Shown here one piece after another: positions 47,624 through 57,008 of a DNA stretch of 64,000 nt. Positions within the stretch are counted from its first letter, which is position 1. The number at the start of each line of letters is the position of its first letter. Under the pieces are notes generated by a model. It saw nothing but the letters and a program-made list of their open reading frames with translations, made no database searches and was not told the DNA's origin. Made by a program: the position numbers and the translations under genes. Source of the DNA: Culex pipiens pallens (lineage: Eukaryota > Arthropoda > Insecta > Diptera > Culicidae); assembly GCF_016801865.2 (NCBI RefSeq), contig NC_068938.1, positions 111,741,953-111,805,952 of the forward strand, in the 5' to 3' direction.

Positions 47624-50600
47624 TGCTTGCTAAACTTCTGTATAAACATTTCCAATTTTCTACTACCGCCATATTGGACGCCATCTTGGATTACACATTC
47701 CCTGTGTACTTTAGAGTATTTTTGAGGTCATATTCGAGCTCAGCGACCCCAAATTAGTTAAATTTGAGATGCTGATTGCTTGCTAAACTTCTGTGTAAAC
47801 ATTTCCGATATTCTACTACCGCCATATTGGACGCCATCTTGGATTACACATTCCCTGTGTACTTTGGAGTATTTTTGAGGTCATATTTGAGTTTAGCGAC
47901 CCCAAATTAGTTAAATTTGAGATGCTGATTGCTTGCTAAACTTCTGTATAAACATTTCCGATATTCTACTACCGCCATATTGGATGCCATCTTGGATTAC
48001 ACATTCCCTGTGTACTTTAGAGTATTTTTGAGGTCATATTCGAGCTCAGCGACCCCAAATTAGTTAAATTTGAGATGCTGATTGCTTGCTAAACTTCTGT
48101 ATAAACATTTCCAATATTCTACTACCGCCATATTGGACGCCATCTTGGATTACACATTCCCTGTGTACTTTAGACTATTTTTGAGGTCATATTCGAGCTC
48201 AGCGACCCCAAATTAGTTAAATTTGAGATGCTGATTGCTTGCTAAACTTCTGTATAAACATTTCCGATATTCTACTACCGCCATATTGGACGCCATCTTG
48301 GATTACACATTCCCTGTGTGCTTTGGAGTATTTTGGAGGTCATATTTGAGTTTAGCGACCCCAAATTAGTTAAATTTGAGATGCTGATTGCTTGCTAAAC
48401 TTCTGTATAAACATTTCCAATATTCTACTACCGCCATATTGGACGCCATCTTGGATTACACATTCCCTGTGTACTTTGGAGTATTTTTGAGGTCATATTT
48501 GAGTTTAGCGACCCCAAATTAGTTAAACTTGAGACGCTGATTGCTTGCTAAACTTCTGTATAAACATTTCCGATATTCTACTACCGCCATATTGGACGCC
48601 ATCTTGGATTACACATTCCCTGTGTGCTTTGGAGTATTTTGGAGGTCATATTTGAGTTTAGCGACCCCAAATTAGTTAAATTTGAGATGCTGATTGCTTG
48701 CTAAACTTCTGTATAAACATTTCCGATATTCTACTACCGCCATATTGGACGCCATCTTGGATTACACATTCCCTGTGTGCTTTGGAGTATTTTGGAGGTC
48801 ATATTTGAGTTTAGCGACCCCAAATTAGTTAAATTTGAGATGCTGATTGCTTGCTAAACTTCTGTATAAACATTTCCAATATTCTACTACCGCCATATTG
48901 GATGCCATCTTGGATTACACATTCCCTGTGTACTTTGGAGTATTTTTGAGGTCATATTTGAGTTTAGCGACCCCAAATTAGTTAAACTTGAGACGCTGAT
49001 TGCTTGCTAAACTTCTGTATAAACATTTGGGTAATTCTCCGCCAACTCACACAGCAGTTGCCCCGACCCCTCTTCGATTTGCGTGAAACTTTGTCCTAAG
49101 GGGTAACTTTTGTCCCTGATCACGAATCCGAGGTCCGTTTTTTGATATCTCGTGACGGAGGGGCGGTACGACCCCTTCCATTTTTGAACATGCGAAAAAA
49201 GAGGTGTTTTTCAATAATTTGCAGCCTGAAACGGTGATGAGATAGAAATTTGGTGTCAAAGGGACTTTTATGTAAAATTAGACGCCCGATTTGATGGCGT
49301 ACTCAGAATTCCGAATAAACGTATTTTTCATCGAAAAAAACACTAAAAAAGTTCTAAAAATTCTCCCATTTTCCGTTACTCGACTGTAAAAAATTTTGAA
49401 ACATGTCATTTAATGGGAAATTTAATGTACTTTTCGAATCTACATTGTCCCAGAAGGGTCATTTTTTCATTTAGAACAAAATTTTTCATTTTAAAATTTC
49501 GTGTTTTTTCTAACTTTGCAGGGTTATTTTTTAGAGTGTAACAATGTTCTACAAAGTTGTAGAGCAGACAATTACAAAAATTTTGATATATAGACATAAG
49601 GGGTTTGCTTATAAACATCACGAGTTATCGCGATTTCACGAAAAAAAGTTTTGAAAAAGTTGGTCGTCATCGATCATGGCCGTTCATGGTCACCCGCGAC
49701 AGACACGGACGACGAAACAAAGAGAAACGCAAAAAGTAACTTTTTCAAAACTTTTTTTCGTAAAATCGCGATAACTTGTGATGTTTATAAGCAAACCCCT
49801 TATGTCTATATATCAAAATTTTTGTAATTGTCTGCTCTACAACTTTGTAGAACATTGTTACACTCTAAAAAATAACCCTGCAAAGTTAGAAAAAACACGA
49901 AATTTTAAAATGAAAAATTTTGTTCTAAATGAAAAAATGACCCTTCTGGGACAATGTAGATTCGAAAAGTACATTAAATTTCCCATTAAATGACATGTTC
50001 CAAAATTTTTTACAGTCGAGTAACGGAAAATGGGAGGATTTTTAAAACTTTTTTAGTGTTTTTTTCGATGAAAAATACGTTTTTTCGGAATTCTGAGTAC
50101 GCCATCAAATCGGGCGTCTAATTTTACATAAAAGTCCCTTTGACACCAAATTTCTATCTCATCACCGTTTCAGGCTGCAAATTATTGAAAAATACCTCTT
50201 TTTTCGCATGTTCAAAAATGGAAGGGGTCGTACCGCCCCTCCGTCACGAGATATCAAAAAACGGACCTCGGATTCGTGATCAGGGACAAAAGTAACCCCT
50301 TAGGACAAAGTTTCACGCAAATCGAAGAGGGGTCGGGGCAACTTTTCCCGATTTCGTGTGAGTTGGTAGAGAATTACCCATTTCCAATATTCTACTACCA
50401 CCATATTGGACGCCATCTTGGATTACACATTCCCTGTGTACTTTGGAGTATTTTTGAGGTCATATTCGAGCTCAGCGACCCCAAATTAGTTAAATTTGAG
50501 ATGCTGATTGCTTGCTAAACTTCTGTATAAACATTTCCGATATTCTACTACCGCCATATTGGACGCCATCTTGGATTACACATTCCCTGTGTGCTTTGGA

Positions 50601-51715
50601 GTATTTTGGAGGTCATATTTGAGTTTAGCGACCCCAAATTAGTTAAATTTGAGATGCTGATTGCTTGCTAAACTTCTGTATAAACATTTCCGATATTCTA
50701 CTACCGCCATATTGGATGCCATCTTGGATTACACATTCCCTGTGTACTTTAGAGTATTTTTGAGGTCATATTCGAGCTCAGCGACCCCAAATTAGTTAAA
50801 TTTGAGATGCTGATTGCTTGCTAAACTTCTGTATAAACATTTCCAATATTCTACTACCGCCATATTGGACGCCATCTTGGATTACACATTCCCTGTGTAC
50901 TTTAGACTATTTTTGAGGTCATATTCGAGCTCAGCGACCCCAAATTAGTTAAATTTGAGATGCTGATTGCTTGCTAAACTTCTGTATAAACATTTCCGAT
51001 ATTCTACTACCGCCATATTGGACGCCATCTTGGATTACACATTCCCTGTGTACTTTGGAGTATTTTGGAGGTCATATTTGAGTTTAGCGACCCCAAATTA
51101 GTTAAATTTGAGATGCTGATTGCTTGCTAAACTTCTGTATAAACATTTCCAATATTCTACTACCGCCATATTGGACGCCATCTTGGATTACACATTCCCT
51201 GTGTACTTTGGAGTATTTTTGAGGTCATATTTGAGTTTAGCGACCCCAAATTAGTTAAATTTGAGATGCTGATTGCTTGCTAAACTTCTGTATAAACATT
51301 TCCAATATTCTACTACCGCCATATTGGATGCCATCTTGGATTACACATTCCCTGTGTACTTTGGAGTATTTTTGAGGTCATATTTGAGTTTAGCGACCCC
51401 AAATTAGTTAAACTTGAGACGCTGATTGCTTGCTAAACTTCTGTATAAACATTTCCAATATTCTACTACCGCCATATTGGACGCCATCTTGGATTACACA
51501 TTCCCTGTGTACTTTGGAGTATTTTTGAGGTCATATTCGAGCTCAGCGACCCCAAATTAGTTAAATTTGAGATGCTGATTGCTTGCTAAACTTCTGTATA
51601 AACATTTCCGATATTCTACTACCGCCATATTGGACGCCATCTTGGATTACACATTCCCTGTGTACTTTAGACTATTTTTGAGGTCATATTCGAGTTCAGC
51701 GACCCCAAATTAGTA
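47528..51715 (+). repeat. 153-bp satellite-like tandem array, about 18.5 units
   Basis: GCCATCTTGGATTACACATT recurs every 153 bp (47528, 47681, 47834, 47987 and so on). Units include GCGACCCCAAATTAGTTAAA, GATGCTGATTGCTTGC and CTACCGCCATATTGGA. Linked variants (ACTTTAGAG with TTCGAGCTC, GCTTTGGAGTATTTTGG with TTTGAGTTT, ACTTGAGACG) define unit types. Units are highly similar. The array is interrupted at 49029-50379 by a foldback element and ends abruptly at CAAATTAGTATAATTTGC. It has no coding content. Confidence 0.95.
49029..50379. mobile_element. 1351-bp foldback element inside the 153-bp array
   Basis: GGGTAATTCTC at 49029 mirrors GAGAATTACCC ending at 50379. The arms of about 630 bp (49029-49661 and 49740-50379) are near-identical reverse complements around a central loop of about 77 bp (GATCATGGCCGTTCATGG). 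ATTT at 49025-49028 is repeated at 50380-50383 and is the likely target duplication, since the satellite unit resumes exactly (ATTTCCAATATTC). A 71-residue frame appears identically on both strands at 49406-49621 and 49778-49993 because of the palindrome. It has no known domain. Confidence 0.9.
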
Positions 51716-52632
51716 TAATTTGCTTCTTGATACCAACAATAAGCACCTGTTTTGAATTCGTGTCTTGCCTATAGTGTAAAACACACAGTCTGGCAGCACG
51801 GCACAGCAACGAGAGAGTTTTCGTCGCATTCGCCGCTCGCGCTGAGAGCGACAATAACGTAAACAAAAAAGCGAAAAAATCGCCCCGCCGGCCTGACCTC
51901 AAGCCTTAACACTCCACTGCAGTGGACATGCCCAGGTCCACATCGTCTGGTCACCATTTTGCCATCACCATCATCGTCCTTCTCGCGCGATGGGCTCGTC
52001 AGATGGCGGCACCTAAGGCTTAATTGAATTGACTCATACCGCAAAACCAATAGGCATTTGTGTGGGAGAAGGAATTCTGTGCTGCGGCAGACATATTGAA
52101 AACCCAATTTGAATATGGTCGATGATTGAATGACCACGCTGGAAACGGAGCGGGGGCAATTTGGTTTGCAGAAGGTGAGTGAAGCCTTTTATTTCCTTGA
52201 AATCAATTACGATTGGATGAAATTTAAGTTTTAAACATTTCACGAAGATTTTGGGCAGACAATTTAAATGATGAACAATGGAGGTCAATTATCAAAATTA
52301 TTCCCCTCGAAATGTCTTACGTTACGACGTTAAACGCTTCGTGGAGGCGACCCTTTTTTTCGTAAATCCAACCATTTGGTCTCCAATTGCCACATCCGAG
52401 CGAGCGCATCAGGTTCTAATTGCCTCGTTCTGCTCCTTTGACACCCCCTTTCCTCGATCTGGGTCTGGGTTTTGAGCCCTTCCCTTTCGGGAGCCAACAT
52501 TCGGTAGAGTTTTCTCTTTTCGCAGCGTCACTCAGATGGGATCAGACATGTGTTGGAGATTTATAATGATCTTTAATTTTTTGTTCACCATTGGTGGAGA
52601 GAAGATCTCTGTAGAAACGAATTTATGTTGTT
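51716..52632. other. Unique non-coding stretch, no gene seen
   Basis: Moderately GC-rich. Short overlapping ORFs are present on both strands. A pyrimidine tract ending TTTTCTCTTTTCGCAG at 52525 resembles an acceptor, but the sequence after it shows no coding signal before the octamer repeat. Confidence 0.45.
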
Positions 52633-52704
52633 TTTTTTTACTTTGTATTTTTGTATTTTTTTTTGTATTTTTTTTTGTATTTATGTATTTTTGTATTTTT
52701 GTTA
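52633..52704 (+). repeat. Left remnant of the (TTTTGTAT)n array
   Basis: A short, imperfect run of TATTTTTG units ends in GTATTTTTGTTA and is immediately followed by the right terminus of TA-element copy B. The same repeat resumes on the far side of copy B at 60982, so the element split an existing array. Confidence 0.82.
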
Positions 52705-52924
52705 GGGCGTCCAATTTTCCCGGGTTTTGAATTTCCCGGGAAACGGGAAAAATATTTTTCAAATCCCGGGAATTCCCGGGATCCCGGGAAATTTTTTGAA
52801 CAGTAATAAAATCTATGTTTTCATTAAATTTGTTATGTTTTTAAAGCTTACAATCATAGAATTAGCTCAATACTGTTAATTGGTGATAATCTTTACTTCA
52901 ATCTGAACAAGAACAGCAGTTTTT

Positions 52925-54605
52925 AGGTATACCCAGAACTGGACATCGGTGTGTGGACGCTCAGTCCTGTTTTTCGTGCTATTTTCCGTCTCTTTTGTGT
53001 CGCTGTTCGAGTGCATGGGGTGATTGGTCAGTATATTTAAATAATGGCATCAGTAGTGCGGTGCCTGTGTGGACGCGCAGTCCTGTTTTTTTTTTCGTTT
53101 TATTTTCCGTCTCTTTTGTGTCGCTATTTGTGTACAGGGGGTGATTGGATTTCTTCTTCTTCTTTTTTCATTTATTTTTTGTTCGCGCGTTCGTTGGCCG
53201 ATGAATTTTATTTTTGTTCTCTTTATATAGTTTTCGATAGAAACGATCCGATTTTTGTTTTTTGAGACAAGCAAGTCGTATTGCTGGATTAAGTCCTTTC
53301 CATATCATCGAGGATCGGAAGGCACGTCGACGGATATGTTTTAAGGCTTATGATATAAAATAATTTTAATGAATGAAGCCCTTCCTACATCACCGTTGAT
53401 CGGAAGGCACGCCGACGGAGAATTTCTGGAGAATCGCGGTCGAATTAATACTATATTTAAATCCCTAGATAGGTATCTTTCCGCAGCCGGCTGCCTAAGA
53501 TTTTTAAAATTTCAACCGATAAACAAATTGCTCATGGTCGCATCACCTACCACAGTGAATCCTGACCTCATACCCATCTTACTAACCCCTCAAAACTCAT
53601 GTGATACTTTGTCGGAGACGCAGTCGATTTGGCGGTCCCATCACTCAAGTATCGGCTAACATTCCCATCCACTTCCCCGTGTCTTACCACTGGTCGTGGC
53701 CGGCGTCGGTATTGATCAGCACGATAGGGACCTTTGAAAATTGCGAAGGGGTGATGATTGGTTCCTACTTTTCATCTGTGGTCCACGGAGCAATGTTTGG
53801 GGGTCTTGGTCAATACCGAAGTAGCAGCTACGGGTAGACACCAACATAGCTAAAAAAGTAGTAATCCAGCTGCGTGTAAAAGGCCTGGGTGTAAAATAAA
53901 CTTTGCATTATTTTATGAAATTCTGTGTAATATTACACCCTGAAATATGTAGCCCATCAGTATGGGAAACCTACTTAACCGAAATGTCAAGCTCATATAT
54001 GCGTTTATCCTAACAGCTTTTCATCGGTCTGATGGCTGAGTGGGCTAAGGCGCCAGTCCTTACTGTTGGTGCTGGGTTTGAATCTCGTCGGTTGCAACTT
54101 TTTTTTGTGTTTGAAAAAATTGTACATGCAGTGCGTAATATTAAGTGTTTATTTTGACGAAGGTGATGTGCATGCTTTTGCATGCGATTTTACCATCGGA
54201 TTTTTTGCTGTGAATGCTATGCTATGCTATACCCAGAACTGGACATCGGCATACAAGAGGATAAAGAACACGATTCGGTAGTAAAATGGTACTGTGTGCG
54301 GACAGAGAGGATAAATCCCGAAATTACCGAGAGTACTTTACTTATGGGTTCATCTTCAAAAAAAGTTCATCTATCAAAAAAAAAGTACCGGTACCGAGAC
54401 TCGAACCCAAGACCTTCGGCATATTGAACCGTGCCTTTGCCGATTGGGCCACTATGGTTCGGTGACTAAGTTGCGATCATTTGTCCATATAATCCACTGA
54501 ATAGGATGAACTGTTCCAATGAACGAATGAACATGCGAGAGGACTATACTCTCGCAAAATAGCACTTTCCTCACGTTTCTTTTCGTGAGGACTATCCCTT
54601 CGTTC
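52925..54605. mobile_element. Composite insertion of repeated DNA within copy B
   Basis: This sequence is absent from copy A. TATACCCAGAACTGGACATCGG occurs at its start (about 52928) and again at about 54228. The first part holds two tandem duplications: GTGGACG-CAGTCCTG to GGGGTGATTGG at about 52951-53028 and 53067-53149, and GATCGGAAGGCACG(T/C)CGACGG near 53314 and 53398. No reading frame with a recognisable transposon domain was found, so its class is open. The distal part is a tRNA-like pair described separately. Confidence 0.5.
54022..54478. mobile_element. Convergent pair of tRNA-like (SINE head) sequences
   Basis: On the plus strand, CTGATGGCTGAGTGGGCTAAGG (A box region, about 54030) and GCTGGGTTTGAATCTCG (B box, about 54070) form a Leu-like tRNA-related head followed by a T8 run. 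On the minus strand, TAGTGGCCCAATCGGC and GGGTTCGAGTCTCGG (plus-strand 54379-54470) form a second head, followed in its own direction by T9 (plus-strand A runs at 54377-54385). Each head therefore points inward and ends at a Pol III-type T run. They are not functional tRNA genes, since their anticodon stems are not convincing. Confidence 0.6.
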
Positions 54606-55006
54606 TTTAACTTTGGGTGTAGTTGAAAAAATATTAAAATGTTTGCTTATTGTTCTTTGTTATGCTTTGGATTTTTAATGAATCATAATTTTTAATCCAA
54701 TGTGATTCAAATTATTTCATATTATTAATCAAAAAATTCTTATTAATATATTTCTTTAATTTTTTATATGAAATGACTACAAAAGCTTAACAAATTTCAT
54801 TGAAACTGTAAAAAACAAGAAACGATAACAAATAAAATGAATCCATCCAATCAGTTCGTGTTTGGACATTGTCACAGCTAGACGTGTTTCAAGAGCGAGT
54901 ATCTAAAATCTTCCGATTCGTGACCAGCGTGCGCGCTGCCGGTTCTTTGTTATAAGAACAATAGTGTTTTTTTTTTCTTTTGTTATTTCGATAACGCGGA
55001 GTGAAA

Positions 55007-55226
55007 ATGGCGGAAAGTGACCTCAAGACCAACTCCTTGAAGATTCGGTTTGCCGGCAACTGCCGAGAACCTACGGAACCGGAAATCTTTGATTTCATGC
55101 GCGGGAAGATGAAGCTGAAGGCGGACCATCTGCTGTCCATGTACAAGGACAAGTTGGACGCTTCTGTGATCGTGAAGTTCAAGAACGAGGAAGAATTCAA
55201 GGCCACTCTGGCCAGGTTGCCCGGAA
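55007..55226 (+). pseudogene. Retrotransposon ORF1, 5' portion (interrupted by SINE)
   Basis: The ATG at 55007 (GTGAAAATGGCG) opens a frame of 73 codons beginning MAESDLKTNS. It ends at the SINE insertion after LARLPG, the part before being rich in charged residues (KNEEEFKATLARL). The same 22 bases (55205-55226) are repeated at 55793-55814, where ORF1 resumes in the same frame. Translation from this ATG now runs into SINE sequence and stops at about 55318. In intact L1-like elements ORF1 encodes an RNA-binding nucleocapsid-like protein that packages the element RNA. The start is chosen as the first ATG. The frame also extends six bases upstream as GTG. Confidence 0.75.
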
Positions 55227-55765
55227 AGGAGCGGCCGTGGCTGACTGGTTACGGTGTTCGCTTTCTAAGCGAATGGTCCTGGGTTCGATTCCCATCTGCT
55301 CCCAACGAGAAAGTATAGGAAATATTAATCTTGAAACACTGAACATGAACGAAAAATCAAATTCGCCCGAGTCGGGGTTCGATCCCCCGTCCTTTGGATT
55401 GGTAAGCAAAAATGTGCTAACCACTAGGCCATCACGGCTTGCTGAGCGACGCCTGGAATTAGGAATACTGTTACTATCAAACTATATACGCGCTGGGTCC
55501 TTGTCCATTTGACAAGGGTTCGGAAGTTCTAAATAACGTTTGAACCCGATTGGTGCAAACGTTCTTCAGGGCGGGGCTTGTCGATAAAAGCTGAGGGACC
55601 TCGCGCTCGGCTAGCCAGCGTAGAAATGGGTCACCGAAGCTCGGCAGAGCTAACACCTTCCAAATGCCTATGCGAGTTATTTGTATGTATAGAATGAAGA
55701 TCTAAAAATACATGGAAACAACTCAATTTGTAAGAAGCGACCGCGTGGTCCCGTTTGGTTGGTTG

Positions 55766-55792
<27 letters not shown>
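55227..55792 (+). mobile_element. Composite SINE inserted in ORF1, 22-bp target duplication
   Basis: A 566-bp insertion bracketed by ACTCTGGCCAGGTTGCCCGG plus two bases at 55205-55226 and 55793-55814. The plus-strand head (55228-55302) is a complete tRNA-like fold. GGAGCGG pairs with CTGCTCC, the A box is TGGCTGACTGG and the T arm is TGGGTTCGATTCCCA. A second tRNA-like domain lies on the minus strand at about 55369-55441. The 3' end is a (CA)n run (55767-55792). The same family occurs at 33994-34469. It encodes no protein and relies on LINE machinery in trans. Confidence 0.9.
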
Positions 55793-55798
<6 letters not shown>

Positions 55799-55814
55799 GC
55801 CAGGTTGCCCGGAA

Positions 55815-56911
55815 CCATGGAGTTTGCGTACAACAAGTACGAGTCGACGCAGGTTCGCCTGTCACCAGCAAACGCGGTGGTGAAGTACGTGCGGCTGTTC
55901 AACCTACCGCCGGAGGTGGACGATCGCGAGATCGGGACGGCTCTGTCCAAGTACGGCCGAATCCAGCGGCTGATTCGCGAAAAGTACGGCGAGGAAACGG
56001 GTTTCCCTATCTGGACATCCGTCCGAGGAGCGTACATCGAGCTGAAGGAGGGTACGGAGATTCCGGCGTCCCTTCATGTGCGGAACATTCGAGCAAGGGT
56101 TTTCTACGAAGGTTTGGTGAACAAGTGCTTCCTTTGCGGTGCGACGGACCATATCAAGGCAGAGTGTCCCGAACGGAAAACTGTCAATACCCGGTTGGAT
56201 GCTAGCCGCGGTTCCTACAGTGCCGCAGTTGCTGGTGGAGCTGCTCGGTGGTTCAAGCAGAAAATGGCGGAACCGACCTTGAGCAAGGAACCAGAGGCAA
56301 CGATGACGAACCTCAACGCTCTGTTTCCTCAAACGGCTTTGATGAAACCGCAGCAGAGTATGGTGGAAGTGAAGGAAAAGGCTCCCCCCGCTGGACCTTC
56401 CAGCGGAAAGCAGATCACAGCGGCGAAGGAGACGGACGATCTTTGGTCTCAAGCTTTAGCAGCAGTCGCAGATCAATTGCAGCAGCCACAGCAGGAGAAC
56501 AAGCAAGATGGAGACGGCTGGCGCGTGGTGCCACCGAAGAAGGAGAAGAACAAGAAAAACCCAAAGAAAGTGCGTTCAAGTTCGGCTGGTTCATCGGGTG
56601 CATCGGGTTCGGTCGATCCGAAGTTTTTGCGTCCGCGAACTCCGCGTCCGACCGCTATCAGTGATGCGCAGCGGAACAGAGACAGAAGTCGATCGGCACC
56701 GAAGAACGGCGACTCGAAGAAGCCGAAGATCATCGTGACGGCAGAGACGAACGAGGAAGCCAAGCAGCCGAGTAGTGGTGAGATGGATGTGGATGGCGTC
56801 GACGAAATGAAGGTAGCGGGGTCTGGGGGGGGACAGGGAGCCGGGGGGGAACAGGGGACTGGGGGGGAACAGGGGTGTGGGGGGGAAGTTTTGGACGACG
56901 TTTCACTGTGA
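55815..56911 (+). pseudogene. Retrotransposon ORF1, 3' portion (RRM-like, CCHC knuckle)
   Basis: The frame continues from the SINE junction to TGA at 56909-56911. In the current DNA it is open back to an ATG at 55712 in the SINE, giving a 399-codon chimeric frame. An RRM-like stretch (VRLFNLPPEVDDREIGTALS, then KYGRIQRLIREKYGEE) is followed by a CCHC knuckle, C-X2-C-X4-H-X4-C, encoded at 56126-56167. Then come a basic low-complexity region (KKEKNKKNPKK) and a Gly/Glu/Gln-rich tail. L1-like ORF1 proteins bind element RNA and form the ribonucleoprotein with ORF2. The region is G-rich near its end. Whether the chimera is translated is unknown. Confidence 0.75.
56824..56886 (+). other. G-run cluster with G-quadruplex potential
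   Basis: Within 63 bases at the 3' end of ORF1 there are at least six runs of four to eight G residues on the coding strand, separated by short spacers such as ACA, ACT and TGT. The pattern easily satisfies the G3+N1-7 rule for an intramolecular quadruplex in the mRNA. It encodes the Gly/Glu-rich GGEQG repeats. The position is about 120 nt before the ORF2 start. Confidence 0.75.
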
Positions 56912-57008
56912 TTTGGTAGGAGAATAGGGGTTTCTTTTTTTGCATTTATTATCTTTAGTTGTAGTTTTGCATATTAGATTTAATTAGTTTAGTAATTGAT
57001 AGGTTTTA

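Noticed and set aside
49406..49993. Identical 71-codon ORFs on opposite strands
   Set aside because: Again the arms of a palindrome, at 49029-50379. Identity comes from the inverted repeat and not from coding constraint.
47528..51715. Regularly spaced repeats resembling a CRISPR array
   Set aside because: Units are contiguous 153-bp tandem copies without unique spacers, in a eukaryotic context with no cas genes.
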